This document shows, piece by piece, positions 20,341 through 31,179 of a stretch of 64,000 bases of DNA. Below the pieces are notes generated by a model. The model was given only the letters and a program-made list of their open reading frames with translations. It did not search any database and was not told the origin of the DNA. Each line of letters opens with the position of its first letter. Position 1 is the stretch's first letter. Position numbers and translations under genes: made by a program. The stretch is taken from contig JACEFZ010027751.1 of NCBI GenBank assembly GCA_014155875.1, forward strand, positions 1-64,000. Reading direction: 5' to 3'. Source of the stretch: Cepaea nemoralis. Lineage: Eukaryota; Mollusca; Gastropoda; Stylommatophora; Helicidae.

Positions 20341-22740
20341 AATTGTACAGTAAGTTAAAAGTGGGGTCAACTTAAGGAAACTCTTGATAAAACTGTGGTA
20401 GGGGTTTATGGCACTGTGGATCATAAGAGGCAGGACTGGTTTGTGGCAAACAGCCAGACACTGCAGCCCTTGATTGATAAAAAGATAGCTCTCTTAAGAA
20501 ACAAGGAAAGAACTATGCGTGAGCTGAAGCAAGCTAGGAAGGATGTGCAAAAGGCTGCCAGGCAGTGTGCAAGTGACCATTGGATCAAGTCATGTGAGTC
20601 CATTCAAAACGCAAGTGATAAGGGAAACATCAGAAGCATGTGTGAAGGGATACAGAGGGCCTGTGGTCCAATGATCAAAAGAAGTGCACCACTGAAAACC
20701 TTGACTGGAGAAACCATCACTGATAAGAAACAGCAGATGGATAGATGGGTAGAGCACTATTTAGAGCTTTACTCAAGTGAGACCAAACTAGCGGATGATG
20801 CCCTCAACGCCATAGAGGCCCTGCCAACTTTAGACCACCTGGACACACTTCTTACCATAACAGAAGTTAAGTGTGGTATAAATGAACTTGCATCTGGCAA
20901 GGCTCCAGGTAAGGATGGGATTCCAATAGTGGTTATAAGGAGTGGGCAAGACACACTCACTCTACAGATCCACCAGCCAATAGAGCTATGCTGGCGAGAA
21001 GGACAAGTCCCACAGGATTTCAAAGACTCAAGCATCATAACATTGTACAAGAACAAAAGCGATCAGAGGGACTGTAACAACTATAGGGGTATCTCACTTC
21101 TGTGTATTGTTGGGAATGTATTTGCCAGAATTGTTCTGCACAGACTTCAAGTCCTGAGAGATCAAGTCTACCCCAAAACACAGTGTAGCTTCCGACAGTA
21201 CCGGCCACCATTGATATGATATTCTCATTGCGACAAATGCAAGAAAAACACTGTGAACAGAATCAGCCACAATTTATTGCCCCTCTGCCAAATTTATTGC
21301 CTTCATCGAATTAACATTTTGAGGCATTTGATTTGGTCAGTTGTGAGGGACACACTTTTCAAGGCACTAAATAAGATTGGCTGCCCACCAACTCTTCTGT
21401 CCATTGTGGAATCGTTCCACACAGGCATGAAGGATGTAATCAAGTTTGTTGGTGCAACTTCTGAAGAGTTTGAAATCAAGAGTGGAATTAAGCAAGATTG
21501 TGTTCTAGCTCCCACTCTCATTGGAATATACTTTTCACTTCTACTGAAATATGCCTTTCGTGATCAGGATGGTGGTATATACATTCACTTACGCTCAGAT
21601 GGTGGCCTCTCCAATGCTCAGAGAGTGAAGGCCAAGACCAAAATTAGGAGGGTACTGATCAGAGAGTTGCTTTTTGCGGATGATCAGCACACAAACTCAT
21701 GATCAATTACGACCCACTCTGAGGAAGAATTACAACATCTACTGTCTGCATTCTCCAATGATTGTTCTGAATTTGGTTTAACAATTAACAAAAAGAAGAC
21801 AATGTCACAAGGTGTACCACATGGGGTACCATCAATCTTTATTGATGACGCCGAGCTGGAGATAGTAGACCATTTTAAATAACTAGGATCAGAGGTAAAT
21901 AGAAAATTATCCCTAGATCAGGAAATCAACATCAGGATTGGTAAGGCAGCAACAACAATGAACATGTTAGCAAAAAGAGTCTGGGAGAACAGGAAGCTTA
22001 CAGGAAGCTTAAAACAAAAGTCCTTGTCTACCAAGCCTGTGTCCTTAGTACTCTTCTTTATGGCAGTGAAACCTGGTCAACTTATTCACACCAAGAGAAA
22101 CGTTTAAACAGCTTTCATATGCGGTGTCTGCAAAGAATACTTGGTATTAAGTGGCAAGACCAAATCATAAATACTGAAGTACTGGAAAGATCAGGTTGTG
22201 TGATGGTGTGTTCCATGCTCAGTCTTCGTAGAATTAGAAGAATAGGACACGTAAGGAGGATGTATGATGGTAGAATACCAAAGGACATCTTTCTTGGTGA
22301 ATTACAGATGGGTAGGAGATCTCAAGGTCAGCCTCTACTACGATACAAAGATGTGTGTAAGTGGGACATGATAGATACAGGCATTGATAATGCACATTGG
22401 GAGCAAGTCGCAGCTGAACTGTTGCATGGAGGGCAACTATCAGAAATGCAGAAAAAAAAGAAGAAAATGATTGCAGATAAAGCACACACAGAGCACGCTC
22501 TGTGTGTGCTTTATCTGCAATCATTTTCTTCTTTTTTTTTCCTGCATTTCCGATAGTTGCCCTCCATGCAACAGAGACGTAAGATGATGCATGATGGTGG
22601 TAATGACCATATGTTCACATGCATGCACTGTGGATGAACATTTACAGCGTGAATTGGCCTTATCAGCCACATTCGCCACCACCATGGGTTGTAGTTAAGC
22701 CTTTTTGAAGCACAATGTACCAAACTATTGTCTGTCAAGA
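20341..22740 (+). pseudogene. CFDP2-like LINE, reverse transcriptase to 3' end, broken
   Basis: A 274-codon open piece (20395-21219) holds the linker after the endonuclease and the first reverse transcriptase motifs (GKAPGKDGIP, CWREGQVPQDFKDSSI, NNYRGISLL). A second piece (21253-21702) has IKQDCVLAPTL and the catalytic RELLFADD. A third (22119-22430) carries ILGIKWQDQI, RRIGHVRRM and GRRSQGQPLLRYKDV. After the palindrome a C-terminal zinc-finger-like stretch follows (FTCMHCG...ARIGLISHIRHHH, with one stop). The endonuclease is absent, so it is a 5'-truncated, frameshifted copy. Confidence 0.88.
22421..22572. repeat. Near-perfect palindrome, ~74-bp arms
   Basis: The left arm is 22421-22493, a 4-base spacer follows (22494-22497), and the right arm is 22498-22572, with only one or two differences. 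The left arm is the end of the LINE reading frame (LLHGGQLSEMQ then a lysine run). The right arm is its inverted copy. The LINE C-terminus resumes directly after it. Confidence 0.95.
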
Positions 22741-22969
22741 AGGAAAGCTGCCAATGAATATTAATCTTTGAGCATGTGTGCTGTTATTATCTGTGTGTGT
22801 GTGTTCTGATCATTCTACTTCTGTGATTTTTGTTTGTTTGTTTAATAAAGTTTAATTGATTTATTTTGCTGTTTCGAGATTTGAGATTTAAATATTGAGC
22901 ACAACCTACTACTGGCAACGCTGATTGTATTCTAGTATGAACCTAAGGCCTATCCACGTCAATGTGGAA

Positions 22970-23014
22970 GCACTAGACTCGAGTTTCGCTCTCTTTTGAG
23001 CTCGTCAGTAGTGC
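22970..23014 (-). ncRNA. Type I hammerhead ribozyme
   Basis: On the minus strand, 5' to 3': GCACUA (stem I), CUGACGA core, stem II GCUC/GAGC closed by AAAAGA, GAAA, a tiny stem III (CUCGAG), the GUC cleavage triplet, and UAGUGC, which pairs all six bases of the first strand. Every invariant residue of the hammerhead core is present. Predicted cleavage is after the C at 22976. It lies in the SETDB1 intron, antisense to the gene, about 230 bp from exon e. No retroelement frame is attached. It may be the relic of a Penelope terminal repeat or of a retrozyme. Confidence 0.85.
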
Positions 23015-23247
23015 ATATCCTTGACCGGACCCAGAAACAAACCCCGGATCACTGGCGTTTGAAGTGTGTTTGTTTAATGTTCGAATAACATCCATCAGCT
23101 ACTTATAGAATAGGATGTTCTAATTATATTTGTCATTGCCAGAATATTATTTTAAAATTAGAAGGAACAAGAAGGTATGATTTTGATAAAATTGCCTTGT
23201 AATCTGTCTGTTACCTAACATCTGTGCCATTTTATTTCTCAATCTAG

Positions 23248-23306
23248 AGATACTTGCTCAGGCTTTCCAAGGGCCAGCTGGTCAGAACAGAGTGGAATGG
23301 CAAATG
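23248..23306 (+). CDS. SETDB1: SETDB1 exon e (Tudor domain)
   Basis: The acceptor is TTTCTCAATCTAG and the donor GTAAGC. Nineteen codons start in phase 0 and two bases are passed on. LRLSKGQLVRTEWNGKW corresponds to human LLKSGQLIKTEWEGTW, the start of the last Tudor module. Phase matches exons d and f. Confidence 0.95.
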
Positions 23307-23544
23307 GTAAGCTTGTGTTATTGGTAATTGACCAGTAATCAAAGACATATTGCTGTGGCATGTGTGAAGACAACAGAAGAGCACTTCATTGCAACAATGT
23401 TTTCTGGTTTGTCTTGTCCTTCATGATTCTGGGCTGCAGACTAAAGCAAGTAGTCTAGAGCAAAGATTGAAGGTAAAGACCCTTTTACACACGATGAGGC
23501 ATATTGGGTATGTGGTACTAGTGCCCTATTTTTTATAGACCAAA

Positions 23545-23995
23545 TGATATGATTCAAAGAGTATGCTTAGCAAGGTGGAGAAAGGAATGTTTCATGTGAA
23601 ATGGCTCTCGTCGCTTCAGAGGTCACAGATTGTGAGAATTGTATGGATATTTTGCCCTGGCCATGCGGGGGTACGAGAGAATGAACAGGCTGATAGGCTA
23701 GCAGGGAGGGCATCTCTTGGTGGTATTTTGCCTATGGACAAGGGGGAGGTGGTCGTGTGCTTGTGGGACCAGGTGGAGAAGGCGGAGGAACACAATGAGA
23801 ACCCATATGTGGAAAGAATGAGATTGCAGGGGTTCTGGAAGAATCTCAAAACTGAGAGGGAAGACCAGGAGAACTTTTAATCAGATAGCGGTGGGAACGA
23901 TTAGTTGTATGACTCTTCGCTGGTTGTTGAATGAGGGGACGGAGCAAGTATGGGAATGTCCTGAGTGCAGTGATGTCGGTTCTTAACTCAACTCA
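23545..23995 (+). pseudogene. I-type LINE RNase H and 3' end
   Basis: An open piece at 23563-23880 reads VRIVWIFCPGHAGVRENEQA followed by DRLAGRAS. This is the last RNase H motif of the I superclade and parallels GHAGVQGNERADKLAG in the intact LINE. The element is 5'-truncated and ends with GATGTCGG and an AACTCAACTC tail. A sister copy lies at 47855-48235. Confidence 0.82.
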
Positions 23996-24200
23996 AATAT
24001 AGACCAATCGGCAGTTGATCAGTGATGATGTCAATATCACACCGGCTGCCTTTACTTCTCATGATATTTCCTGGTGCCCATTTTAGGCTGTATCAACTTG
24101 GAAGCCGGGATCAGTTTTACAAATCTGCCTCAGTGATGATTTGAACACTGGGCCAGCATGCCTGCTGGCCACTGCGCTAGACCCCAGGAAGTGGGGTACA
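23995..24200 (-). mobile_element. SINE C copy
   Basis: The minus strand shows a tRNA-like head (CTAGCGCAGTGGCCAGCAGG, B box GTTCAAATC), then AAATGGGCACCAGG and the family body to ATTGGTC. Confidence 0.7.
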
Positions 24201-24539
24201 GGCTACACAGTGGATTAGCTGTCACTGTATTGAGAAATGCTGGATGTTGAGAATGTCATCGACATAACACTGTACAGGTGCTGTGCTATAGCTAACATAG
24301 TCAGTATAGTATATCAGATATATAACATGTGGGACAGATGGTTGAAGTATAAGCATTTTTAAAGCAATTTTCATGAAGATGCACATTGTGTTTCAGTTTT
24401 AATTTATTTTGGTAACAATTAAAAAAACGTTTCTCTTTCTCTCTGTCTATTTTAAAACAAATGCAACTTTAAAGATGATCTTTTATACCGTTACTGATTC
24501 TATAAATCTGTGTAGTTTCCTCTTGTTTGGTTTGTTAAT

Positions 24540-25085
24540 TCTCTGATCTGGTAGCTTCTGCAGCTTATCTTGTTCCAGATGTATTGATGTTACCTTTCTT
24601 CTGGAGAGATCTTGGCAGGCCGAGAGAGGGATCATGCTGCATGGGCAACACATGGTCTCTGCAAGTCAGGTCAGGCTTTGTGCTATGGACAGGTATAACT
24701 CCACCCCTGGTCTTAGCCGGTCTCGGAATTAAAGCGTAAGGTAGCATTGGTTATAAGCGCTTGTCAGTTGGCATAGACAGGTGCGCCACAGGTTGTCTCT
24801 GATGGTGGGAAACACCTACAGGTGTCACTTATTAGCTACCGCCCTCCTCAAGCTGGGTATCCCCCAGCCAATTGGGTGCTGATCCACCTCAGCCTGCCTG
24901 CTTCAATAGGTGCTTGGGGCTAGGTCAAAATCAGAATCGCAGGCTGTAAAACTAATGCACCAGGCACTAAAAAGAAAATATAAACCTCAAGCTACAGCTT
25001 GCAACCTGGAACATAAGAACCATGTGTCCAGGATTGTCCACTAACACCATATACCCAATATACCACAAGGTGTGTAAAAGGGTCC
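24540..25085 (+). pseudogene. CFDP2-like LINE 5' region, truncated
   Basis: After a 5' UTR-like stretch also found at 26080-26340, the sequence near 25005 reads CNLEP/ATWNIRTMCPGL-like. This is the usual endonuclease start of this LINE family (TWN.RTM). It stops after a few codons at a piece of SINE C tail. Confidence 0.6.
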
Positions 25086-25226
25086 ATTACTTTGGTGTTT
25101 AAACACATGGCCACTGTGTGCTCTATGCCACGGCAACTGCCTTGATATATATATGTATATAAATGGTAAGGTAATTTGTATATTTCTCTATCTTTGAGAT
25201 AATCAGAGCACTTGTCTACTCTTTAG

Positions 25227-25347
25227 GTGGACTGCCAAAGTAGTGGAAACTGATGTAAGCTTGGTGAAAATGTACTTTCAAGCTGACAAACGTGTGGAGT
25301 GGATCTACAGGGGATCTAAAAGACTAGAGCCTTTGCTTAAAGCACTG
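25227..25347 (+). CDS. SETDB1: SETDB1 exon f (last Tudor module)
   Basis: The acceptor is CTCTTTAG and the donor GTAATG. One base completes the Trp codon split in exon e, giving KWWTAKV. Forty codons follow, ending in phase 0. [14 protein letters not shown] matches human CEWIYRGSTRLEPM almost exactly, so the family assignment is firm. This is the last SETDB1 exon I can identify with confidence. The MBD, pre-SET and SET parts are still missing, so the gene must continue in unrecognised exons or beyond the window. Confidence 0.97.
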
Positions 25348-25849
25348 GTAATGTAGCCTTTAGTGACATGTTTTGACTGTTTATTTGAGTGTTGTTGTTT
25401 GATAGCAAGGAGTCCTGGCTTTAGAAAAGTATTTTGGAAAATGTTTAATGGAATGTAGAATAAATGTTTGTGGTAGGGAGCATTATCTGGCCCTGAAACA
25501 GAACCTGAATAAAACATTAAATGGGTTTTGTTATTGTAGACTGCAAGAGTAAATTGGGCATGAAAGCAAAGAAACAAATCCTTAAATTTATCAGGGGATA
25601 TTGATGGCTACTGGAAAATATACAATAAAGTTGGAAGTCTTGGCTTGATCACCTAAATGGGACTGGAGGTCTGTTTCTACTGGCAGAATGTAGAATAAGA
25701 ATAGGAAGACATTCAAGAAACAGCTTTATTACACAAACTTACAAGGGCTCATACTGCACTAAACTGAAGAGAATTGCCTCTTCTCCATCGATAATTATAT
25801 TTTCATTATATTTATTAATACTTAATGTTATTCGAATACCACGTTGTGT

Positions 25850-26345
25850 CAGGTCTTAGTTAGATATGACTGAGCTACTGTGTGACAGTAGACGGTACTA
25901 CCTGCTTCTGTTAACGCCGAATGTTGGGCGACGCTTACCAAACCCGACACCCCACATTGTGCCAACGGCTTCGGGCGGACGAGCACAATTTGGAGAGTAC
26001 TAGCCTTATCCTAGTGCACAGAAATGCAGCCTAAAGACTAAATGTCATGGCAGGGCAGGCCAGGCCAGGCCCTAAGCCTTGGTTGGCAGCTGGTCTAGGA
26101 TTGAAGCTCTGACAGGCAGACAGTTAGAGCATTGCTTTGCTGATTCGGCGGCTTCTGCAGCTTGTCTTGTTCCAGACGTATTGTTTACCTTTCCTCTGGA
26201 GTACACTAGACAGGCCGAGAGATTGATCATGCTGCATGGGCAACACATGGTCTCTAAATTCAGCCCAGGCTTTGTGTTATGGAGAGGTATAACTCCAGTT
26301 TACAAACTATTGCCCATTAAGACGGCTAGGTGCCAGTAAATACCA
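25850..26345 (+). mobile_element. LINE 5' UTR-like repeat
   Basis: It shares GCTTCTGCAGCTTGTCTTGT, GCATGGGCAACACATGGTCT and flanking blocks with 24550-24720. No coding part follows. It is probably a fragment of the same CFDP2-like LINE family. Confidence 0.55.
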
Positions 26346-26349
26346 CATG

Positions 26350-27049
26350 ATTCTGTTTGTCACAAGCTAATGCGGATGCAATCAATTCCGTAGGAAGCGC
26401 TAGAGACAGGAGACACAACCTGACCATGAGGCCATCAGATGCTCTGAAACCTTCGGTGGAATACAAGAGAAGTGTTGGTGAAGAGGATAGCAACTCGTCT
26501 ACAGCTACAAAATGTTAGTAGTACATACATAACACTACATGTATTGTTTGGTGCTTACAGAAGTAGAAGTAAGGATTAGATAAAGTGTATGCAACATATT
26601 GTGGCATGAATGTTTGATTGTTATGAAGATGACAGTTTGAGACTATACATATTGATATCAACATTAAGTATGTACAAACTTTGAACCTATCTGGCCACAT
26701 TTCCTAATTTAATATTTGCTTATGTCACACAATGTTTTTAATGTATAAAGAAAACTTTAATGACAAATTTCAGTGTTCGTGTAATTATTATTTGCTTACA
26801 CCACCATGTTATTGATTAAGAAAACTTTTAAAAACCACAGGTTTCTACATACACATAATTAAAACTTTCTACATTATTAATTAATAGCGAAAACCTTTAA
26901 AAGCAAGTAATTTGTATTCATATGTAATTACGATGTGCTCACACCACATCACATTTTTCATTTAATGACAAAAGATTTCTTTATAAATGTTTACAACGTT
27001 AAATCATTAAGATAAGAACTAAATTTTCAGAGCAACTTGTTCTCCCCCC
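26350..27049. other. AT-rich intron-like sequence, nothing recognised
   Basis: No exon, RNA gene or transposon end is visible. The short open frames lack motifs. Confidence 0.5.
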
Positions 27050-27312
27050 ACTCGCCTTGAACTCAAGCGTAGTCCATACATGTGTTACAACTTCTAGTGC
27101 ACTGGACTTTTTTTGCATGCGGATGAGCTTTTTCTATTACCAGCGTCCTTCACCATCAGGTGAATCCACTCTGACTTCAGAGGTACTTGTAATGACTTGT
27201 CAATGACCAGAAGTCAAAACTTTAGTCCAATTGACCCATGTAGGGTTTGAACCCTCTACCTCAGCTTCAGAAAACCTGTTTGAGGGCAAGCTTTCCTATC
27301 CATTCAGCCATG
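27050..27312 (-). mobile_element. SINE A, near-complete
   Basis: It runs from the 3' motif GAACTCAAGCGTAGTCCATA to a tRNA-like head (complement of CCATTCAGCCATG; B box GGGTTTGAACCCT). Confidence 0.85.
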
Positions 27313-27614
27313 CTAATCTCCAAGCAACTCGTTTACTTTTAGGATATAAAACATCTCTGTAAATCTGGATTTTCGTTTAAAATTTCATTATACTTCACAT
27401 CATAGAATTGTTATACCGATACTGTGTTTACAGTGTTATGGTAAAAAAAAAAAGTATCGAGAAAATGGGGAAACTGTGATAAACCTTAAAATTTGCACAC
27501 ATTAGCAGAGATACTCAAAGAAATGATAAAATGCGAAGTTTTCACTTATTGGGAATAGTTTTGGCTGTCCAGGCGTATTAAAGTACAAGGTTCATTCTCA
27601 GAATGGGACATTTT

Positions 27615-27705
27615 ATTCCAACTGGTGAACTCGCTACCTCGGCATCAGCACATTGGAAGTTTAAGAGCTAGTGCTCTTATCCATTCAGCCATGTTGGCCT
27701 CCTTT
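27615..27705 (-). mobile_element. SINE A head fragment
   Basis: Only the tRNA-like 5' part is kept, with the complement of GGCCAACATGGCTGAATGG and the B-box region. Confidence 0.75.
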
Positions 27706-27794
27706 TCAAAGTTTGATTTGCATGAACTAGATACAGGAGGCAATGGTCGACTTCACCCCCTTCTTTCTGCCTTTTGATTTCTTAAAGCAGCTTA

Positions 27795-28960
27795 GTGTTC
27801 ATAAAATCTTTAAATGAGTGTGCTGCGTATATTTTCTTATCATCATTGGAGGAAGAAACATCAATAACATTAGATATGCAGATGATTCAGTCTTGATTGC
27901 AGACAATGAGCAGGACCTGCAACAATTATTAGATGTGGTTGTTGCATAAAAGTGAACAACTAGGGTTAGAATTGTAAGAATGCAGGTCCACATGGCCGAA
28001 TGGATAAGAACGCGTGTTCTTAAACATCCGGTGTGCTGTTGCCAAGGTTAGTGGTTCAATCAGGTACACCGGACAGCTGGACTAAAATTTGACTTGTCGT
28101 CCTTGACTTTGGGACGTAAATCACAAGTACCTCTGAAGTTGGATTGGGTCCGCCTGATGGCGAGGGACACTGTTTATATGGAAAGCTAATCCACACGCAA
28201 AATTCAGTCCATCATTACTATAAATAGTGTGTATGGACTACGCTTGCCTTCAAAGCGAGCGAGCGCAAAAAAAAAAAATATAAGAAGACAGATTATGGTT
28301 GTCACTAGGACGCACAAAATACCACAGTGTAATATACAAGTAAATGGGAGTACTATTAAACAAGTGAATCGTTACAATTGTCTCGGAACAGTCATAACAT
28401 CTGATGGGAGATGCCTTGAAGAGATTAGAACAAGAATCGCCATGGTGTAGGTAACCTTTTGCAAGATGAAAAACATACTGACCGATAAAAAGATATCAAT
28501 TACTACGAGAAAAAGTGTTGAGGTGCTACATAGAGCCTGTACTTTTGTGTGGATGTGAAGCATGGACAATGAGCAGACAAGCTGAAAAACATCTGATAGC
28601 TGTGGAAATGTGGTTTCTGAGAAGAATGCAGTGAATACCATGGATAGACAGAAAAACCAATGATTAAGTCCTACAAGAAACAATGAAAATCATAAACTGA
28701 TTAGAGAAATTAGGCGTAGACAGTCAAAATATTTTGGACATGTTATGAGAAGAAATAAATTGGAGAACTAGGTGACAACTGGCAAGATCGAGAGGAAGAG
28801 AACAAGGGGAAGACAGAGAAGTAAATACCTGTATGGCTTGACCACATGGCATGGTCAAGACAAGAACACTGAGCTAATCTATGACTCTGGTGATCGAGTG
28901 AAGTGGTGAATCATGACTGGCCACACTTACCGCATGGCACATGATCGATGGATATTTTCC
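27795..28960 (+). pseudogene. CFDP2-like LINE 3' half, split by a SINE
   Basis: Before the SINE the frame reads GGRNINNIRYADDSVLIADN, with the catalytic YADD. After it come MVVTRTHKIPQCNIQVNG, YNCLGTVITSDG, then KSVEVLHRACTFVW-like and FGHVMRRNKLEN. Several stops and frameshifts make it inactive. Three other 3' ends of this family lie at 33312, 35690 and 51985. Confidence 0.85.
27983..28277 (+). mobile_element. SINE A, complete, inserted in the LINE
   Basis: Head GGTCCACATGGCCGAATGG, B box GGTTCAATC, 3' motif GACTACGCTTGCCTTCAAAG and an A tail. A short TAAGAA duplication flanks it. Confidence 0.9.
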
Positions 28961-28984
28961 TAAGACGAGAATAGAGTAAAAATA

Positions 28985-29190
28985 AATATCGTAGATCCTG
29001 TAAGTGCTGTGTCCCATTTTTCTTGACCAACTGGCTCTTAGTGGGTGATATGGTCAATATCATGCCACCCACCTCACCTTCCAGAATGTTCTAGTCCAGT
29101 TTTTTCAGGCTGGAGGGATTTTAATTCATAGCAACGGTGGCTGGCAAGTGAGTTTACTAGCTACTGTGCCACTGCAGCTGTGGCATGTTT
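28985..29190 (-). mobile_element. SINE C copy, diverged
   Basis: It shares GGTCAATATCATGCC and CCTCACCTTCCAGAA with the family body. The tRNA-like head near 29160 is degenerate. Confidence 0.55.
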
Positions 29191-29282
29191 AAACTACAGC
29201 TAATTACATGTGTAAGAACGTATGGATGTATATGTTTGACTTTTCACTAAAGCAGAGAAAGAAGGAATAGTACTACAGCTGA

Positions 29283-29427
29283 CGCGAGAAGGTAACCCGG
29301 TCAACAAATACCAAAAGAAGTCGGATGTGTTAGCTGAAAGGTGAAAATATTGCAGCTCTGCTGTAAACAGGCACAATGCAATTACATCTAAAACAACATT
29401 CCGGATGAAGGCAGAAGAAGAAGAAGA
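29283..29427 (+). mobile_element. SINE B, complete copy
   Basis: It runs from GAGAAGGTAACCCGGTCAAC to a GAA repeat, flanked by a perfect 11-bp duplication, ACTACAGCTGA (29272-29282 and 29428-29438). Confidence 0.9.
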
Positions 29428-29559
29428 ACTACAGCTGAATTCTTTAAATAAATAGTCTATGCCTTCCAAGATCTGCTGAAAGAAAGTATTGCACTGCCTG
29501 TGGGATAACTGGGATAATTTTTCAATAGTTTTCGGGGTTTTTGTGCATTGTTAATAAAA

Positions 29560-31175
29560 ATGGATTTCCTCAATTCTTCAAGCGATATTGCTGGGTTCAA
29601 TTTAAGTGACATTGAAGTGCATGAAAATGACAATGAATCAGAGCTGGATCTCAGTGATATCAGCGTGTGCAGTGTGCACACTTCTAGACTTTGAAGAAAG
29701 TGAATCTGATTCAGAAAATGTGGCTGAAGAAAGTAGGGCGGGGCCGCCTCGTGACGCAAACGGTTGGAGCAACAAAACAACAACATTGAAAATCTAAGAA
29801 TTTACTGAAGAAACTGGCGTCAACATAACAACTAATTATCATTCTTAGCGTGCCTTCTTTCTTCAACTCTTCGAGGAACAAACTTTTCAAATGATTGCCG
29901 ATCAAACAAATGTGTATGCTAGACAAAAGATCGAACAGATAGATGATCGAGGCTGGGTTCCAAAAAATGCAACCGAAATGCAGGCCTATTTTAGTCTGCT
30001 CATACTATTGGGGATCCACAATCTTCCTCATGTGGAAATGTACTGGTCGACAGATGAGAGGTTGGGAGTGCCAGGTGTGAAAAATGTGATGCTTCTCAAG
30101 AGATTCAAGAAGCTGGAGCAGTATTTACATGTGGCTGATGGCAATGACCGCCTCCACAAAATTCAGGCTCTCATCGACATGGCTAATAGGACGTTCTTGC
30201 AACATTACAAACCTAAGAAGGAAATTTCCATTGATGAGGCAATGGTGCCATTCAAAGGCAGGAATGCACTGAGACAATATCTACCAGCCAAGCCAACAGA
30301 ATGGGGAATGAAAATATGGTGTGCTTGCGAGTCAGCAACTGGCTACCTCTTCCAGTTTTCTGTCTACCGTGGTAAAACAGATGGTGGCACTCAGCATGGA
30401 CTGGGCCTGATGTAGTGATGCAGCTTGCTGCCCCCTATTTGGGAAAGTATCATCTCTATTTTGATAACTATTTTTCGTCAGTTGGGCTTCTTACTGGCCT
30501 TCTCCGAGAGAAAACTTATAAGGCAGCAAGCGGTAATAAAGAACAGGAAAGATCTGTCCTCTAGCATTCAGAGAAAAGAGAAAAATGAAGCAAGGGGACC
30601 ATCAAGTCGTCCAGAAAGAGGATCTGCTTGCTACTGTGTGGCATGATAAAAGGGATGTCTTCATGCTCTCCAGCAATACCTCACACACATTGGACAACGT
30701 TGAGCGATGGGACCGGCACACTCGCACCAGAAAGCTTGTGCCCTGCCCTGCTGTCATCAAACTCTACAACCAATGCATGGGAGGGATGGACAAGGCAGAT
30801 CAAATGAGGGGGTACTACTATACACTGAAGAAGTGCAGAAAATACTGGCGCTACCTCCTCAGTTTTGTCTTCGATTCATGCATAAACAGTACTTTCATCC
30901 TGTTTGAGCAGACCGCAGACCGCAGCAGCAGCAAACGCTACTCCCTTCTGGACTTCCATCTGGATTTATCTGAACAACTCATCGCAGGATTCTCCAGCAG
31001 GAAGAAGGTTGCATCAAAAAGAAAAGGCCAAGCAGTAGCCCCAGAAAGTGTCCACAATCACAAACCTCTTGAGGGCAAAAAAAAAAAGCCTGCTTGGCGT
31101 GCAGAAATGCTAAATGTCGTACCCCTGCAGGACGAGCCATTGAAAGTTCATATGGCTATGATGTGTGCCAAGTGA
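29560..31175 (+). pseudogene. piggyBac-family transposase, frameshifted
   Basis: It starts at an ATG (MDFLNSSSDIAGF), with the acidic N-terminus usual for piggyBac. Frames are broken between about 29690 and 29890 and again between 30415 and 30600. The core reads WSTDERLGVPGVKNVMLLKR, KKEISIDEAMVPFKGR (first catalytic Asp), LYFDNYFSSVGLL (second) and YNQCMGGMDKADQMRGYYY (third), so all three DDD positions survive. The C-terminus ends without a clear cysteine-rich finger. I could not place TTAA-flanked inverted repeats. The breaks make it non-functional as read. Confidence 0.9.
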
Positions 31176-31179
31176 ACTA

